The translations under genes were made by a program, and so were the position numbers. This document shows positions 25,679 through 33,477 of a stretch of 64,000 nt of DNA, one piece after another. A model generated the notes under the pieces. The model saw only the letters and a list, made by a program, of their open reading frames with translations, did not search any database and was not told the DNA's origin. Within the stretch, counting starts at the first letter, position 1, and each line of letters begins with the position of its first letter. Origin of the DNA: Rhodothermus profundi (GTDB lineage Bacteria; Bacteroidota; Rhodothermia; Rhodothermales; Rhodothermaceae); NCBI RefSeq assembly GCF_900142415.1, contig NZ_FRAU01000002.1:62001-126000 (forward strand), given 5' to 3'.

Positions 25679-26101
25679 TTACGGCGCAGTCTCTGGAGCG
25701 GGAGGAATCAGGGTGGCCTCCCCACCTACCGCCATCTTGCCGTCGAGATAGATGTATACCTTTGCACGAATATGTTTATGTTTTTCAATTTTTTCGGCAA
25801 TTTTGACTTCAACGGTGATTTCTGAGTCGACTGGCACCGGACGCAGAAAGCGGCAGGAGAGCGCTACGGCAATGCTTCCATGGCCGGGAAAATCACGCCC
25901 CAACACTTTGGAAATAATGCCCAGCAGCAGGACGCCGTGAACGATAGGCCGACCAAAGCGGGTTTTCTGGGCGTATTCGGGATCAAGATGAATCGGATTG
26001 TCGTCGCCGGTGAGTTCAGCAAACCGGCGCACGTCCTCGGCGGTAATGCGGCGCGTGGTTGTAAAATGGTCGCCTACCTGCAACGTCTCATAGGTGTACA
26101 T
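25679..26101 (-). CDS. MaoC-family (R)-specific enoyl-CoA hydratase
   Basis: 140 aa from the ATG at 26101 (MYTYETLQVGDHF). A hot-dog-fold hydratase with the motif ELTGDDNPIHLDPEYA, including the likely catalytic Asp33 and His38, and GRPIVHGVLLLGIIS. It is closest in layout to PhaJ-type (R)-enoyl-CoA hydratases and MaoC dehydratases, which hydrate short or medium acyl-CoAs. No polyhydroxyalkanoate genes are nearby. Alternative starts further upstream (to 26404) extend into unconserved sequence. The gene is convergent with the M48 gene (11 nt apart) and divergent from the glycosyltransferase at 26249. Confidence 0.9.
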   Translation of the reverse strand: MYTYETLQVGDHFTTTRRITAEDVRRFAELTGDDNPIHLDPEYAQKTRFGRPIVHGVLLLGIISKVLGRDFPGHGSIAVALSCRFLRPVPVDSEITVEVKIAEKIEKHKHIRAKVYIYLDGKMAVGGEATLIPPAPETAP

Positions 26102-26248
26102 AGGGCATTGTCGGCTGTTTTCAGGGACCGGCAGCGTAACAGAATTAACAAAGCCCTGGCGAAAAACGAAACGTTCGGCAACGGCTTCATCCTTTTCGCA
26201 AGGAACGCGTTGAAGCAGCCGGACGTGGGATAAGGAAAAGCGGGAACA

Positions 26249-27082
26249 ATGGCACAGGAATCCTGGGAGCGCCGGCACTGGCCCAAGGTTAGCTGTCTCA
26301 TGGTAACGGCCGATCGGCCCCATCTGGTGCGACGCGCCATTCGGTCCTATCTTCACCAGACCTATCCCAACCGAGAGCTTGTGGTGCTCGACAACGGGCA
26401 ACAACCGCTTGACGAAGCGCTACTGGCTGAAATCCCGTCGAATGAGCTGATCTACGCGCGCGTCAAACCGCGGCCGGGTTTAGTGATCGGTACGCTACGC
26501 AATCAGGCGCTGGAGCTGGCACGAGGGGACTACATTGCCCCGCAATGGGATGACGACGACTGGTCGCATCCTGAGCGACTCATGCGTCAGATGCACGTGC
26601 TTCTTACAGCCGATTGCGATGCCTGCACGCTGGCCGGCACGCTCATGCATGTCAATCATCCTACCTATTTTTTCCATCCGTTCATCGGGCTGCTGCGCCA
26701 TGGCGTACCGCCCACTATTGTGCATCGCCGGAGCGCAACCATCCGGTATCCTGACCTGCGACGCACCAGCGACACGCACTATGCCGAAGCATGGCGGCGT
26801 ACTGGCCGCTACGTAATATTGCCGCCTTCTGAATCCTACCTCTATCTGCGCTATTTTCATGGCAGCAATCTGTGGGAACAGGAGCACTTCCTGCGCCGCA
26901 TGCGCAACACGCCGAAGGACTTTCTCGCTTATCTCTGGTATCGGTATGTCCGTGGCAACGAATTCGCCCATCCGCGTTTTCGGCTGACGCCGGCCATGCA
27001 AGAGGCCTTCGCACGCTACCTGCGCGACTCCATTGAAACGGGCGTATTTCAACCGGAACTGCTTCAGGAATTGCACCACTGA
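26249..27082 (+). CDS. Family 2 glycosyltransferase
   Basis: Cytoplasmic GT-A glycosyltransferase, 277 aa, no membrane segments. N-terminal VSCLMVTADRPHLVRRAIRS starts the nucleotide-binding fold. The metal-binding DxD motif is an unusual run of four aspartates (101-104) in PQWDDDDWSH. LRNQALELARGDYIAP and the later WRRTGRYVILPPSESYLYLR resemble GT2 proteins that decorate envelope polysaccharides. The acceptor and sugar are unknown. Its 3' end overlaps the convergent membrane-protein gene by 19 bp. It is the first gene of a glycan-rich region (26-39 kb). Confidence 0.88.
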   Translation: MAQESWERRHWPKVSCLMVTADRPHLVRRAIRSYLHQTYPNRELVVLDNGQQPLDEALLAEIPSNELIYARVKPRPGLVIGTLRNQALELARGDYIAPQWDDDDWSHPERLMRQMHVLLTADCDACTLAGTLMHVNHPTYFFHPFIGLLRHGVPPTIVHRRSATIRYPDLRRTSDTHYAEAWRRTGRYVILPPSESYLYLRYFHGSNLWEQEHFLRRMRNTPKDFLAYLWYRYVRGNEFAHPRFRLTPAMQEAFARYLRDSIETGVFQPELLQELHH

Positions 27083-27969
27083 GTCCGACGAGCCAGCACC
27101 CAACGTATCCGGGAGGCCCAGCGCGTTTGCAGCAGCCGATCCAGCCATCGGCTCCAGGGCAGCGCGAGAAGCAGCAATTCCGCAGCCGCAAAGTGAAAAG
27201 AAATGGTCAGCGTCGCGTAGATACCCGCATGCATGCCTACCAGCGCCAGCAGCACAGGGAAGCGGAACGGACGCCACCAGACGGTAAAAGCCAGCAGCTC
27301 AAGAAGCAACGCACTGGTAAGTAGCAGGGTGCTCAGGGAAGGATGGGCCAGGAGCAGTTGCTGCAGAAAGCTCGGTTCCCAGGCTCCGGTCCGGGCTGTA
27401 AGATCAACGCCCTTTTCCAGAATCCAGAGGGTGAGATGGCTTCCGTCTACCCAGCCTGGACCGGTGGCCACAAGCTTGCTGAGTCCGGCCAGCGTATAGC
27501 TCAGGCCTACAAAGAAATAGGTGAAGCCCAGCGCAGCGCGACGGCGATAGGAGGCTGAGCGAAACAGCAGCGCGCCCAACGCCAGGCTCAGCAACGTCAG
27601 CCCAAGTAGATGAGTACCGTGCGGTGTCTTACCCAGCGAAAATCGGCTCACGTACAGCAAGTGTAGCCCTACCAGCGCCAGCAGGTACGCCAACCGCCAT
27701 CGATGCGTCAGGCCCAGCAGCAAAAGGACTGTAACCGTGGCTGCCAGACCTAACGCTACGCTGGGCTGCATGAACCAGGACACGTCCAGATAGTGCGCCA
27801 GGCCCGTCGGATACAGAGGAGTTTCCAGGCGACCCAGATAAAGCGCCCAGCTCCAGGCATGGCCGCTCAGGGTGAACACCACAAATCCTTCAAACAGGGC
27901 GAAAAACAGTCGTTCGCCCGCTGTTTCTGGACGCTCGAAGTCGAATAGATCGCGAAGGAAGAATTTCAT
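27064..27969 (-). CDS. HTTM/gamma-carboxylase-like polytopic membrane protein (short)
   Basis: About 301 aa with several hydrophobic segments. The preferred start is the ATG at 27969, giving a 4-nt ATGA overlap with the upstream gene stop; ATG 27978 is three codons earlier. It resembles the membrane core of HTTM proteins, related to vitamin K-dependent gamma-carboxylase (YFFVGLSYTLAGLSKLVATG, GPGWVDGSHLTLWILEK), but lacks a soluble C-terminal domain. It is the last gene of a four-gene operon (31113 to 27064). Substrate unknown. Confidence 0.72.
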   Translation of the reverse strand: MKFFLRDLFDFERPETAGERLFFALFEGFVVFTLSGHAWSWALYLGRLETPLYPTGLAHYLDVSWFMQPSVALGLAATVTVLLLLGLTHRWRLAYLLALVGLHLLYVSRFSLGKTPHGTHLLGLTLLSLALGALLFRSASYRRRAALGFTYFFVGLSYTLAGLSKLVATGPGWVDGSHLTLWILEKGVDLTARTGAWEPSFLQQLLLAHPSLSTLLLTSALLLELLAFTVWWRPFRFPVLLALVGMHAGIYATLTISFHFAAAELLLLALPWSRWLDRLLQTRWASRIRWVLARRTQWCNS

Positions 27970-29528
27970 GGCTGCCATCGGGGATGGATCTGGACCGTAT
28001 CAGCCGTCAACGCAATGATAGGGAGGTAATAAAGCCGCACTCCGTCTGGGGTGGGCATGCCACGTACCTGTAAGATGAGGAGCCGGCGGTCTTCTAATTC
28101 CGGGCCAAACAGCCGCAGCAGTGTCTGGCGACGCTGCGCATGCCAGCGATCCGGCTGGGTGACAAAGTTGATCAGGTCAACCGGGTCGAGCGTGGTGCTG
28201 CCTAGCGGAAATGGACGGCCAGGAAGCGACGTTGGTGCCCACAGCGTATCCCAGCGCACCGGCTCTTCAGGGCTCAGCTCGCGCACCACAGCGCGCGTCC
28301 AGGGCTGCCCGGCCTGCGAGAACATGGGAAACACGCTCATGGGCCAGAACTCACCAGCATGGGTAGCTATTAACGCTCCATACACCCCCAGCACGAGCGC
28401 CAGCGTTCGACCCACCCGCCGATAGGCACCTGCAACCGTCGGAGTAAGGGACAAGAGGTGGCCTGACTGATGTCGCAACCGAGCGATTCCATTCCCGATT
28501 ACAATCAGCGCGGCAATGACGTTAACCAGCAGCTCCGTGAGCGACAGATCGGACGAGAAATTGGCGAGAGCATCCAAACGGCGTAGTGGCGAGCCAAAAA
28601 GGTAACAGGCTATAGCCACCAGTGGAATTGCTGGCAGGATAAGACGGGGCGGCAGTCGGAACCGGGGAACGTGCGTGGCAAGTTGATTCCAGTTCAAAAA
28701 AGCTGCATAAACAATCAGATTTTGCACGAAGGTAATGTTGAACAGCAGAGCCGTGCTCAAATGAAACAGGACCATCAAGCTTAGAAATACCCGAAACAGA
28801 CGCGGTGCAAATGCAGCGGGTAGAAAGCCCATTTCCAGCACCACGGTGCCCCAGTCCATCAGCTCCCAGAGACCGGAGGGCAGCGGTGCGGTAACCAGAT
28901 CAGCCAGCAGATCCTGCCGACCAATGATAAAGTACTGTTTGAGCCAGTGGCCCCGGGCGGCATGAGTGGAGGGGTCCAGCCAGCCGCCCAGCAGCTTGGT
29001 AAAACCGGCAGTGAACAGGGCAAAGCCAATCAGTAGCGCGAGTAGAGATAGCGGCCATCCCGCGACCGTTGCGCGCGTTCGGCCCAGCCAGGCATCCAGT
29101 GACCAGGTGGCGCCCCAGTTGCTAAAGCTCATTACCCAGGGCAGCAGAACAAACAGCAGCACGTGGTTGATCTTGCCGGCTGAGAACAAAAAGCCAAAGC
29201 CGATGAGCAGGAGCAGGCCGGTCAGCCAGGAAGCCAGGCGGGTGCGATAGCCGAAAAGCAGGGCAACCAGGCTCAGGTCAAGCAGGAAGTGCAGGCCTGC
29301 AAAAAACCAGCGGGGCGGAAAGCCGCCAAAAAGCTGCATGGGGCCAGGCGGCGGCAGAAAGAAGCTGTCGGGCAGTTCGCCGATTGGGTGGAAATTGAAA
29401 TAAGGGCTGTGGCCGGGATCCAGAATGAACAAGACAAACAGCGCAAAGGCTATCCGGTAGGCAGCCAGCCCCTCGGCTGTTGGTTGGAAAGCGTTGAAGA
29501 GCCAGTGGTCGAGGCGTCTGGCGTTCAT
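27966..29528 (-). CDS. HTTM-domain membrane protein (vitamin K-dependent gamma-carboxylase-like)
   Basis: 520 aa. The N-terminal two-thirds is polytopic, with the HTTM pattern (RLDHWLFNAFQPTAEGLAAY, AGKINHVLLFVLLPWVMSFS, HWLKQYFIIGRQDLL, FHLSTALLFNITFVQNLIVY). The C-terminal part is soluble and probably extracytoplasmic (about 405-520). HTTM proteins are often found with polysaccharide or exported-protein genes; most have no known activity. It shares 4-nt overlaps with both neighbouring genes, so it sits inside a tight operon. Two HTTM-like genes side by side is notable. Confidence 0.85.
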   Translation of the reverse strand: MNARRLDHWLFNAFQPTAEGLAAYRIAFALFVLFILDPGHSPYFNFHPIGELPDSFFLPPPGPMQLFGGFPPRWFFAGLHFLLDLSLVALLFGYRTRLASWLTGLLLLIGFGFLFSAGKINHVLLFVLLPWVMSFSNWGATWSLDAWLGRTRATVAGWPLSLLALLIGFALFTAGFTKLLGGWLDPSTHAARGHWLKQYFIIGRQDLLADLVTAPLPSGLWELMDWGTVVLEMGFLPAAFAPRLFRVFLSLMVLFHLSTALLFNITFVQNLIVYAAFLNWNQLATHVPRFRLPPRLILPAIPLVAIACYLFGSPLRRLDALANFSSDLSLTELLVNVIAALIVIGNGIARLRHQSGHLLSLTPTVAGAYRRVGRTLALVLGVYGALIATHAGEFWPMSVFPMFSQAGQPWTRAVVRELSPEEPVRWDTLWAPTSLPGRPFPLGSTTLDPVDLINFVTQPDRWHAQRRQTLLRLFGPELEDRRLLILQVRGMPTPDGVRLYYLPIIALTADTVQIHPRWQP

Positions 29529-30013
29529 GGCTGGCGTATGGTCAGGGTGTCAAGTGGAAAGACCTGTAAGGTGCCGGTGTGGGGCGTGAAACGAAGCTGT
29601 TCCCAGACGATGTCCACTTGCACAGGCGTATCTCCCGTCAGGGCTTGCATTCGGTTCCACAGCCAGCGGATAGCGTCCGGCCGGCGAATGCGCTCGGTCT
29701 CAGGAGTGCCGCTCAGCGAAGCCGGTTGAAAGAAAGCCTCCAGCATGGCCCGGTGGTGAGAGTATGGCAGGGAAGCCAGCACAGCGTCGGCGGGAAGCGG
29801 CTGCATGGTTCCGTCGGCCTGATGGACGACAAACGTCACGCGTCTGGACAGCAACGGGCTGTCTGCCTGCCAGGTGGCTTTGAAACCGGGCATGACCAGG
29901 AGTGGCCAGGGCTCGTGGCCACCCTGAAGCTGCACCAGTCCTACAAGGGCATACTGAATCGGCAGCAGTATGGCCAGCCCCCAGAAAAGCCGGCGCACAT
30001 GGGTTCGCTTCAT
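29525..30013 (-). CDS. Membrane-anchored protein of unknown function, HTTM operon
   Basis: 162 aa. One N-terminal membrane segment (about 8-28: RLFWGLAILLPIQYALVGLVQ) is followed by a soluble domain of about 130 residues, probably outside the cytoplasm. I do not recognise the domain; it has no Cys pair or catalytic motif I can name. It overlaps the upstream glycosyltransferase and the downstream HTTM gene by 4 nt each, so it is likely part of the same process, perhaps a subunit or substrate-presenting partner of the HTTM protein. Confidence 0.75.
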   Translation of the reverse strand: MKRTHVRRLFWGLAILLPIQYALVGLVQLQGGHEPWPLLVMPGFKATWQADSPLLSRRVTFVVHQADGTMQPLPADAVLASLPYSHHRAMLEAFFQPASLSGTPETERIRRPDAIRWLWNRMQALTGDTPVQVDIVWEQLRFTPHTGTLQVFPLDTLTIRQP

Positions 30014-31113
30014 AGGGCGTGACGCGCTGCGTCGTAAACAGCTTCGGTGTCGCGCACCATGCGGGTCAGGCTGTGCTGCGCTTCGACAGCTGCTCGTCCG
30101 GCCCGGCTGAGATGTTCGACCAACGCAGGCGTCTCCAGCAATCGCTTTATCGCGACCGCCAGCGCCTCGGCATCTCGCTCCGCCACCAATAGCCCCGTTT
30201 TTTCCGGTACGATCAGCTCGGGAATGCCTGCATGCTGCGTGGCAACCACGGGAATCCCACTGGCCAGCCCCTCGATCAGCACATTGGGCAGGCCTTCCTG
30301 ATCTCCGTCAGTTGCCGTCTGGCTCGGGACGAGCAGTACGTCGTGGGTGTAATACGCCTGGCGGGCCACCTCGTTTGTGACAGCTCCATGAAATGAGAGG
30401 AAAGCGCTGATGCCTAGCCGATGTGCCTCAGCCTGCAGAAAAGTTCGTAGCGGCCCGTCTCCATAGCAGTGCAGTTCGACGGCGTAGCCGCTTGCCCGCA
30501 AGCGGGCAACGGCTTTGAGCGCGGTGTGGTGCCCTTTTTTTTCGACCAGCCGTCCTACCATCAGCAAGCGGAAACCGGCCCGCGTGCGCAGCCGAAAGGG
30601 AAAGGCAGACAGGTCGATGCCAAAGCGTACCACTGCGATTTTCTCTTCCGGGAAGCCCAGCGTGATCAATTGCTGTTTCATAAAGTTTGTGGCGGCAATA
30701 AAACAGGTACCCTGGCGGGCCAGTCGCTGGTAGCGGCGGCGCCAACCCGGTTCTGCCGGAAGACGGGAGACGTCGTGTCCATAGAAGCTCACCACGAGAG
30801 GAAGCCGGGTGTGTCGGCTGAGGTCCAATAGTCGATAGCCGTCCAATCCGAAATGGGCATGCAGCACCACTGGATGCACCTGGCGGCAGACCTGGTAAAG
30901 AAAGCGAGGGGAACGGTTGAGCTGTTGCAGCAAGCGATCGCGCCAGGCTTCCCAGCCGCTCGGGGTATAGACGGAAAGGCCATCCAGATAGTAGCGAGGG
31001 TGCAGGGTCCCGATTACCGGCCGGTAGCGCTCGTGATGGCGCACAAGCCGGTCGATGAAGGTTTCGGAAAGATTGAGATAGACTGATTTAAAATGCAGAG
31101 CGATAGGCCGCAT
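30010..31113 (-). CDS. Family 4 glycosyltransferase (GT-B)
   Basis: About 367 aa from the ATG at 31113 (MRPIALHFKSVYLN). GT-B fold with an N-terminal acceptor domain (VVSFYGHDVSRLP) and a C-terminal donor domain with VGRLVEKKGHHTALKAVARL, YGDGPLR and the acid motif EGLPNVLIEGLASGIPVVATQHAGIPELI. The E-x7-E pattern is clear. It starts the operon that continues with the 162-aa anchor and two HTTM genes, so it may supply the glycan on which they act. The sugar is unknown. Confidence 0.92.
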   Translation of the reverse strand: MRPIALHFKSVYLNLSETFIDRLVRHHERYRPVIGTLHPRYYLDGLSVYTPSGWEAWRDRLLQQLNRSPRFLYQVCRQVHPVVLHAHFGLDGYRLLDLSRHTRLPLVVSFYGHDVSRLPAEPGWRRRYQRLARQGTCFIAATNFMKQQLITLGFPEEKIAVVRFGIDLSAFPFRLRTRAGFRLLMVGRLVEKKGHHTALKAVARLRASGYAVELHCYGDGPLRTFLQAEAHRLGISAFLSFHGAVTNEVARQAYYTHDVLLVPSQTATDGDQEGLPNVLIEGLASGIPVVATQHAGIPELIVPEKTGLLVAERDAEALAVAIKRLLETPALVEHLSRAGRAAVEAQHSLTRMVRDTEAVYDAARHAL

Positions 31114-31157
31114 GTGTATTTTTCGATTATTGAAAGCGCTCACCGGGCATTCTGACA

Positions 31158-31730
31158 GTGATCATGCGCATCAACCGGATCTGCTGGGAGAAGGTTCTAG
31201 CAGGTCTGCTCATGGGGATAGGGCTACTGCGTGCAGCAATCGCTCAGGAGAAGGCGCTACATAATTATGGAAAGAGAGAGGAGCACGCGAGTGGCCGCAC
31301 GGTCGGTTCGCCGCTAATGTTTGCGTTTGAAGATCGGAAGCAACGGTTAATCGGAGGCGTCGAGAACAACCGCGTAGTGGCGCACCATCTGGGATTGGCC
31401 GGGCGACTGGGGCAAGCATTCCGTTATCGATTAGTAGCGACGTACTCGCGCAACTACGGCACCTACAACGGACGGGATGTGCTGCAACAGCCGGGCGCAA
31501 CGTATCGGTTTGAGCCGCCACCGGAGCAGTTGTCGTGGCTGGTTGTGCTGGACTGGGAGCCTGTAGGACAACGGCTGGCTGTGCAGGTAGCCGTAGGCGG
31601 AGACGTTGGGGAGCTGTATTCCAACAATCTGGGGATTGGACTGGGCGTGCGCTATCGTCCCTATGCGATGACGTCTTCGGCGAAAAGTTTGCACCTCAGG
31701 CGGCAACATGAAGCCGGTAGCTGCCGTTAG
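31158..31730 (+). pseudogene. Truncated Wzi-like outer-membrane barrel gene
   Basis: 190 codons. A signal peptide (about residues 3-30, ending AAIAQEKALHNYG) is joined almost directly to what looks like the C-terminal third of a capsule-assembly Wzi-family barrel: RTVGSPLMF, ENNRVVAHHLGLAGRL, RYRLVATYSRNYGTYNG and VGGDVGELYSNNLGIGLGVRYR. Family members are usually about 400-550 aa, so some 250-350 middle residues appear to be missing. The reading frame is intact, and the C-terminus after VRYR looks unlike the family. It could be a deletion derivative of a gene that once attached polysaccharide to the surface. A start at GTG 31158 or ATG 31164 is possible. Confidence 0.5.
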
Positions 31731-31763
31731 CAGGGCTGATTTACCAGACCAGCAACGCGCGGC

Positions 31764-32750
31764 ATGTCCCTTAAAGCGTGGGCACAGGCAGTACGCACGT
31801 GGCTGCAAACGCCGGTCGGGCGGCGCATGCAGCGGTATGGCCGCGCACTTTTTGTAGCCGGGGTAGTAGGATGGCTGCTCTACCGGCTGACCCAGATTGG
31901 CTGGCAGGAGGTTTATGAAGGGTTGCCGCGCACGCCCTGGTTCTATGTGCTCTGGCTCGGGCTGTATTTCCTGTTGCCAGCTACCGAAGCCGGTATCTAC
32001 CGGATGCTCTGGAAGATTCGATGGGGGCGTGTGTTTCCGGTGCTGGTGCGCAAGCGGGTGCTGAACACGGACGTATTGGGCTATTCCGGAGAATTCTACC
32101 TGTACCTGTGGGCGCGGCGCCATACCGATTGCTCGGATGGGCATTTGCTGCGCACAATCAAGGACAACACGATTCTTTCGTCGGTGGCCTCGACCGTGGC
32201 CGTGGTGGTGCTGGTGAGTGGGACGGTACTGGGCGGGCAGTTTGCGCTGGTAGATTTAATCGGACCAGCAGCCGATCCGGTGTACCTGGTGGCCGGAGCT
32301 CTCGCGTTAGGGGTGCTGGGCGCGTTGGCCGTGCGGTTTCGGCGCGCCATTTTTTACGTGCCGGGGAGGATGGCCGGGATGTTGCTGGGGGTGCACGTGC
32401 TTCGGTTTTTTGCCATGTACGCGCTGCAGGTGCTCCAGTGGTGGGTCGTGTTGCCGGAAGCGCCGTTGCGCGTCTGGGCGACCATCCTGGTGGTAGGCAC
32501 GGCTACCAACCGTATCCCGTTTCTGCCGGCTACAGATCTGTTAGCATTAGGTGCTGTGCTGGGCATGACCCATCTATTGGAAGCTTCGGCTGCGGTGCTG
32601 GCCGGCATGCTTGTTGTCCGTAGCGTAATGGATCGCACGGCCAATGCGGTCCTCTTTGTGCTTACAAGCTGGCTAGAGCGACGAAGACGGGTCCTGCCAG
32701 TATCGACGCCTGCCGAAGCCGAATGTCCTCTGAGTAGTCCGACCGAGTGA
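31764..32750 (+). CDS. Polytopic membrane protein, possible LPG-synthase-like flippase family
   Basis: 328 aa with about eight hydrophobic segments. The general layout, with ARALFVAGVVGWLLYRLTQIGW-like first segment and repeated hydrophobic helices, recalls the LPG_synthase_TM/UPF0104 family, but no diagnostic motif is decisive. It is the first gene of a tight group: 1 nt to the DUF3047 gene, then 3 nt to the MMPL gene. A role in lipid or isoprenoid handling is an inference only. The C-terminal tail (about 300-328) is hydrophilic. Confidence 0.6.
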   Translation: MSLKAWAQAVRTWLQTPVGRRMQRYGRALFVAGVVGWLLYRLTQIGWQEVYEGLPRTPWFYVLWLGLYFLLPATEAGIYRMLWKIRWGRVFPVLVRKRVLNTDVLGYSGEFYLYLWARRHTDCSDGHLLRTIKDNTILSSVASTVAVVVLVSGTVLGGQFALVDLIGPAADPVYLVAGALALGVLGALAVRFRRAIFYVPGRMAGMLLGVHVLRFFAMYALQVLQWWVVLPEAPLRVWATILVVGTATNRIPFLPATDLLALGAVLGMTHLLEASAAVLAGMLVVRSVMDRTANAVLFVLTSWLERRRRVLPVSTPAEAECPLSSPTE

Positions 32751-32751
32751 G

Positions 32752-33474
32752 ATGCTGCGCCGTTTGATGCTGCTATGGATTGGCCTGCTGTTGCAGGGCG
32801 TGGTGCTCGGACCTGCATCCGACTCGCAACGCATACGCGTAGAAGATTTTGAAACCTATCCGGTGGGGTCCTACCCGTCCCGCTGGAAGTTCCTGACCAG
32901 CAAACGGGAGTTCCGCCCGCTCGAAGCGGTCATGAATGAGCGGGAAGAGTGCCGCGTGCAGGCTGAGGCAAACAATCAGTTTCTGCGCTGCACCACGCAG
33001 GGCGAGGCCCAGCGCATCACGCTGGCAAACCGTGACGATTTTGGACTGAACTGGGACTTGCGCACGCATCCCACGTTGCGATGGCGCTGGCGAGCCGTTC
33101 ATTTGCCGGCCAATGCTCGGGAGGATCGTCGGCGGTGGAACGACAGTGGCGGAGCGGTCTATGTAACCTTTGGCTTCGACTGGCTGGGCCGTCCGATCAG
33201 CATCAAATATACCTACAGTTCGCTGCTTCCCCGGGAGACCGTCGTTGACTTCGGCCCCTTGAAGGTCATTGTAGCCTCGTCTGGGCGAGAGGGGTTTGGA
33301 CGCTGGATTACGGTCGAGCGCGACGTCGCAGCCGACTATCGGCGCGTCTTCGGCAAAGAGCCGCCCGCCCGTCCGCTTTCCATCACGATCTGGAGTGATT
33401 CGGACAATACCCGAGACTACGCCATTGTTGATTTTGATGATTTTGAACTCCTGCCTGCTGCTACAGTCCGATAG
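32752..33474 (+). CDS. DUF3047-family secreted protein
   Basis: 240 aa. A signal peptide (MLRRLMLLWIGLLLQGVVLG) is followed by a soluble beta-rich domain. The family signatures are LRWRWRAVHLPANAREDRR, the region RWITVERDVAADYRRVFG and the acidic SDNTRDYAIVDFDDFEL. The function of DUF3047 is not known; it is usually exported. It lies between the polytopic gene upstream and the MMPL transporter downstream (3-nt gap), suggesting that the three form one envelope module. Confidence 0.85.
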   Translation: MLRRLMLLWIGLLLQGVVLGPASDSQRIRVEDFETYPVGSYPSRWKFLTSKREFRPLEAVMNEREECRVQAEANNQFLRCTTQGEAQRITLANRDDFGLNWDLRTHPTLRWRWRAVHLPANAREDRRRWNDSGGAVYVTFGFDWLGRPISIKYTYSSLLPRETVVDFGPLKVIVASSGREGFGRWITVERDVAADYRRVFGKEPPARPLSITIWSDSDNTRDYAIVDFDDFELLPAATVR

Positions 33475-33477
33475 CCT

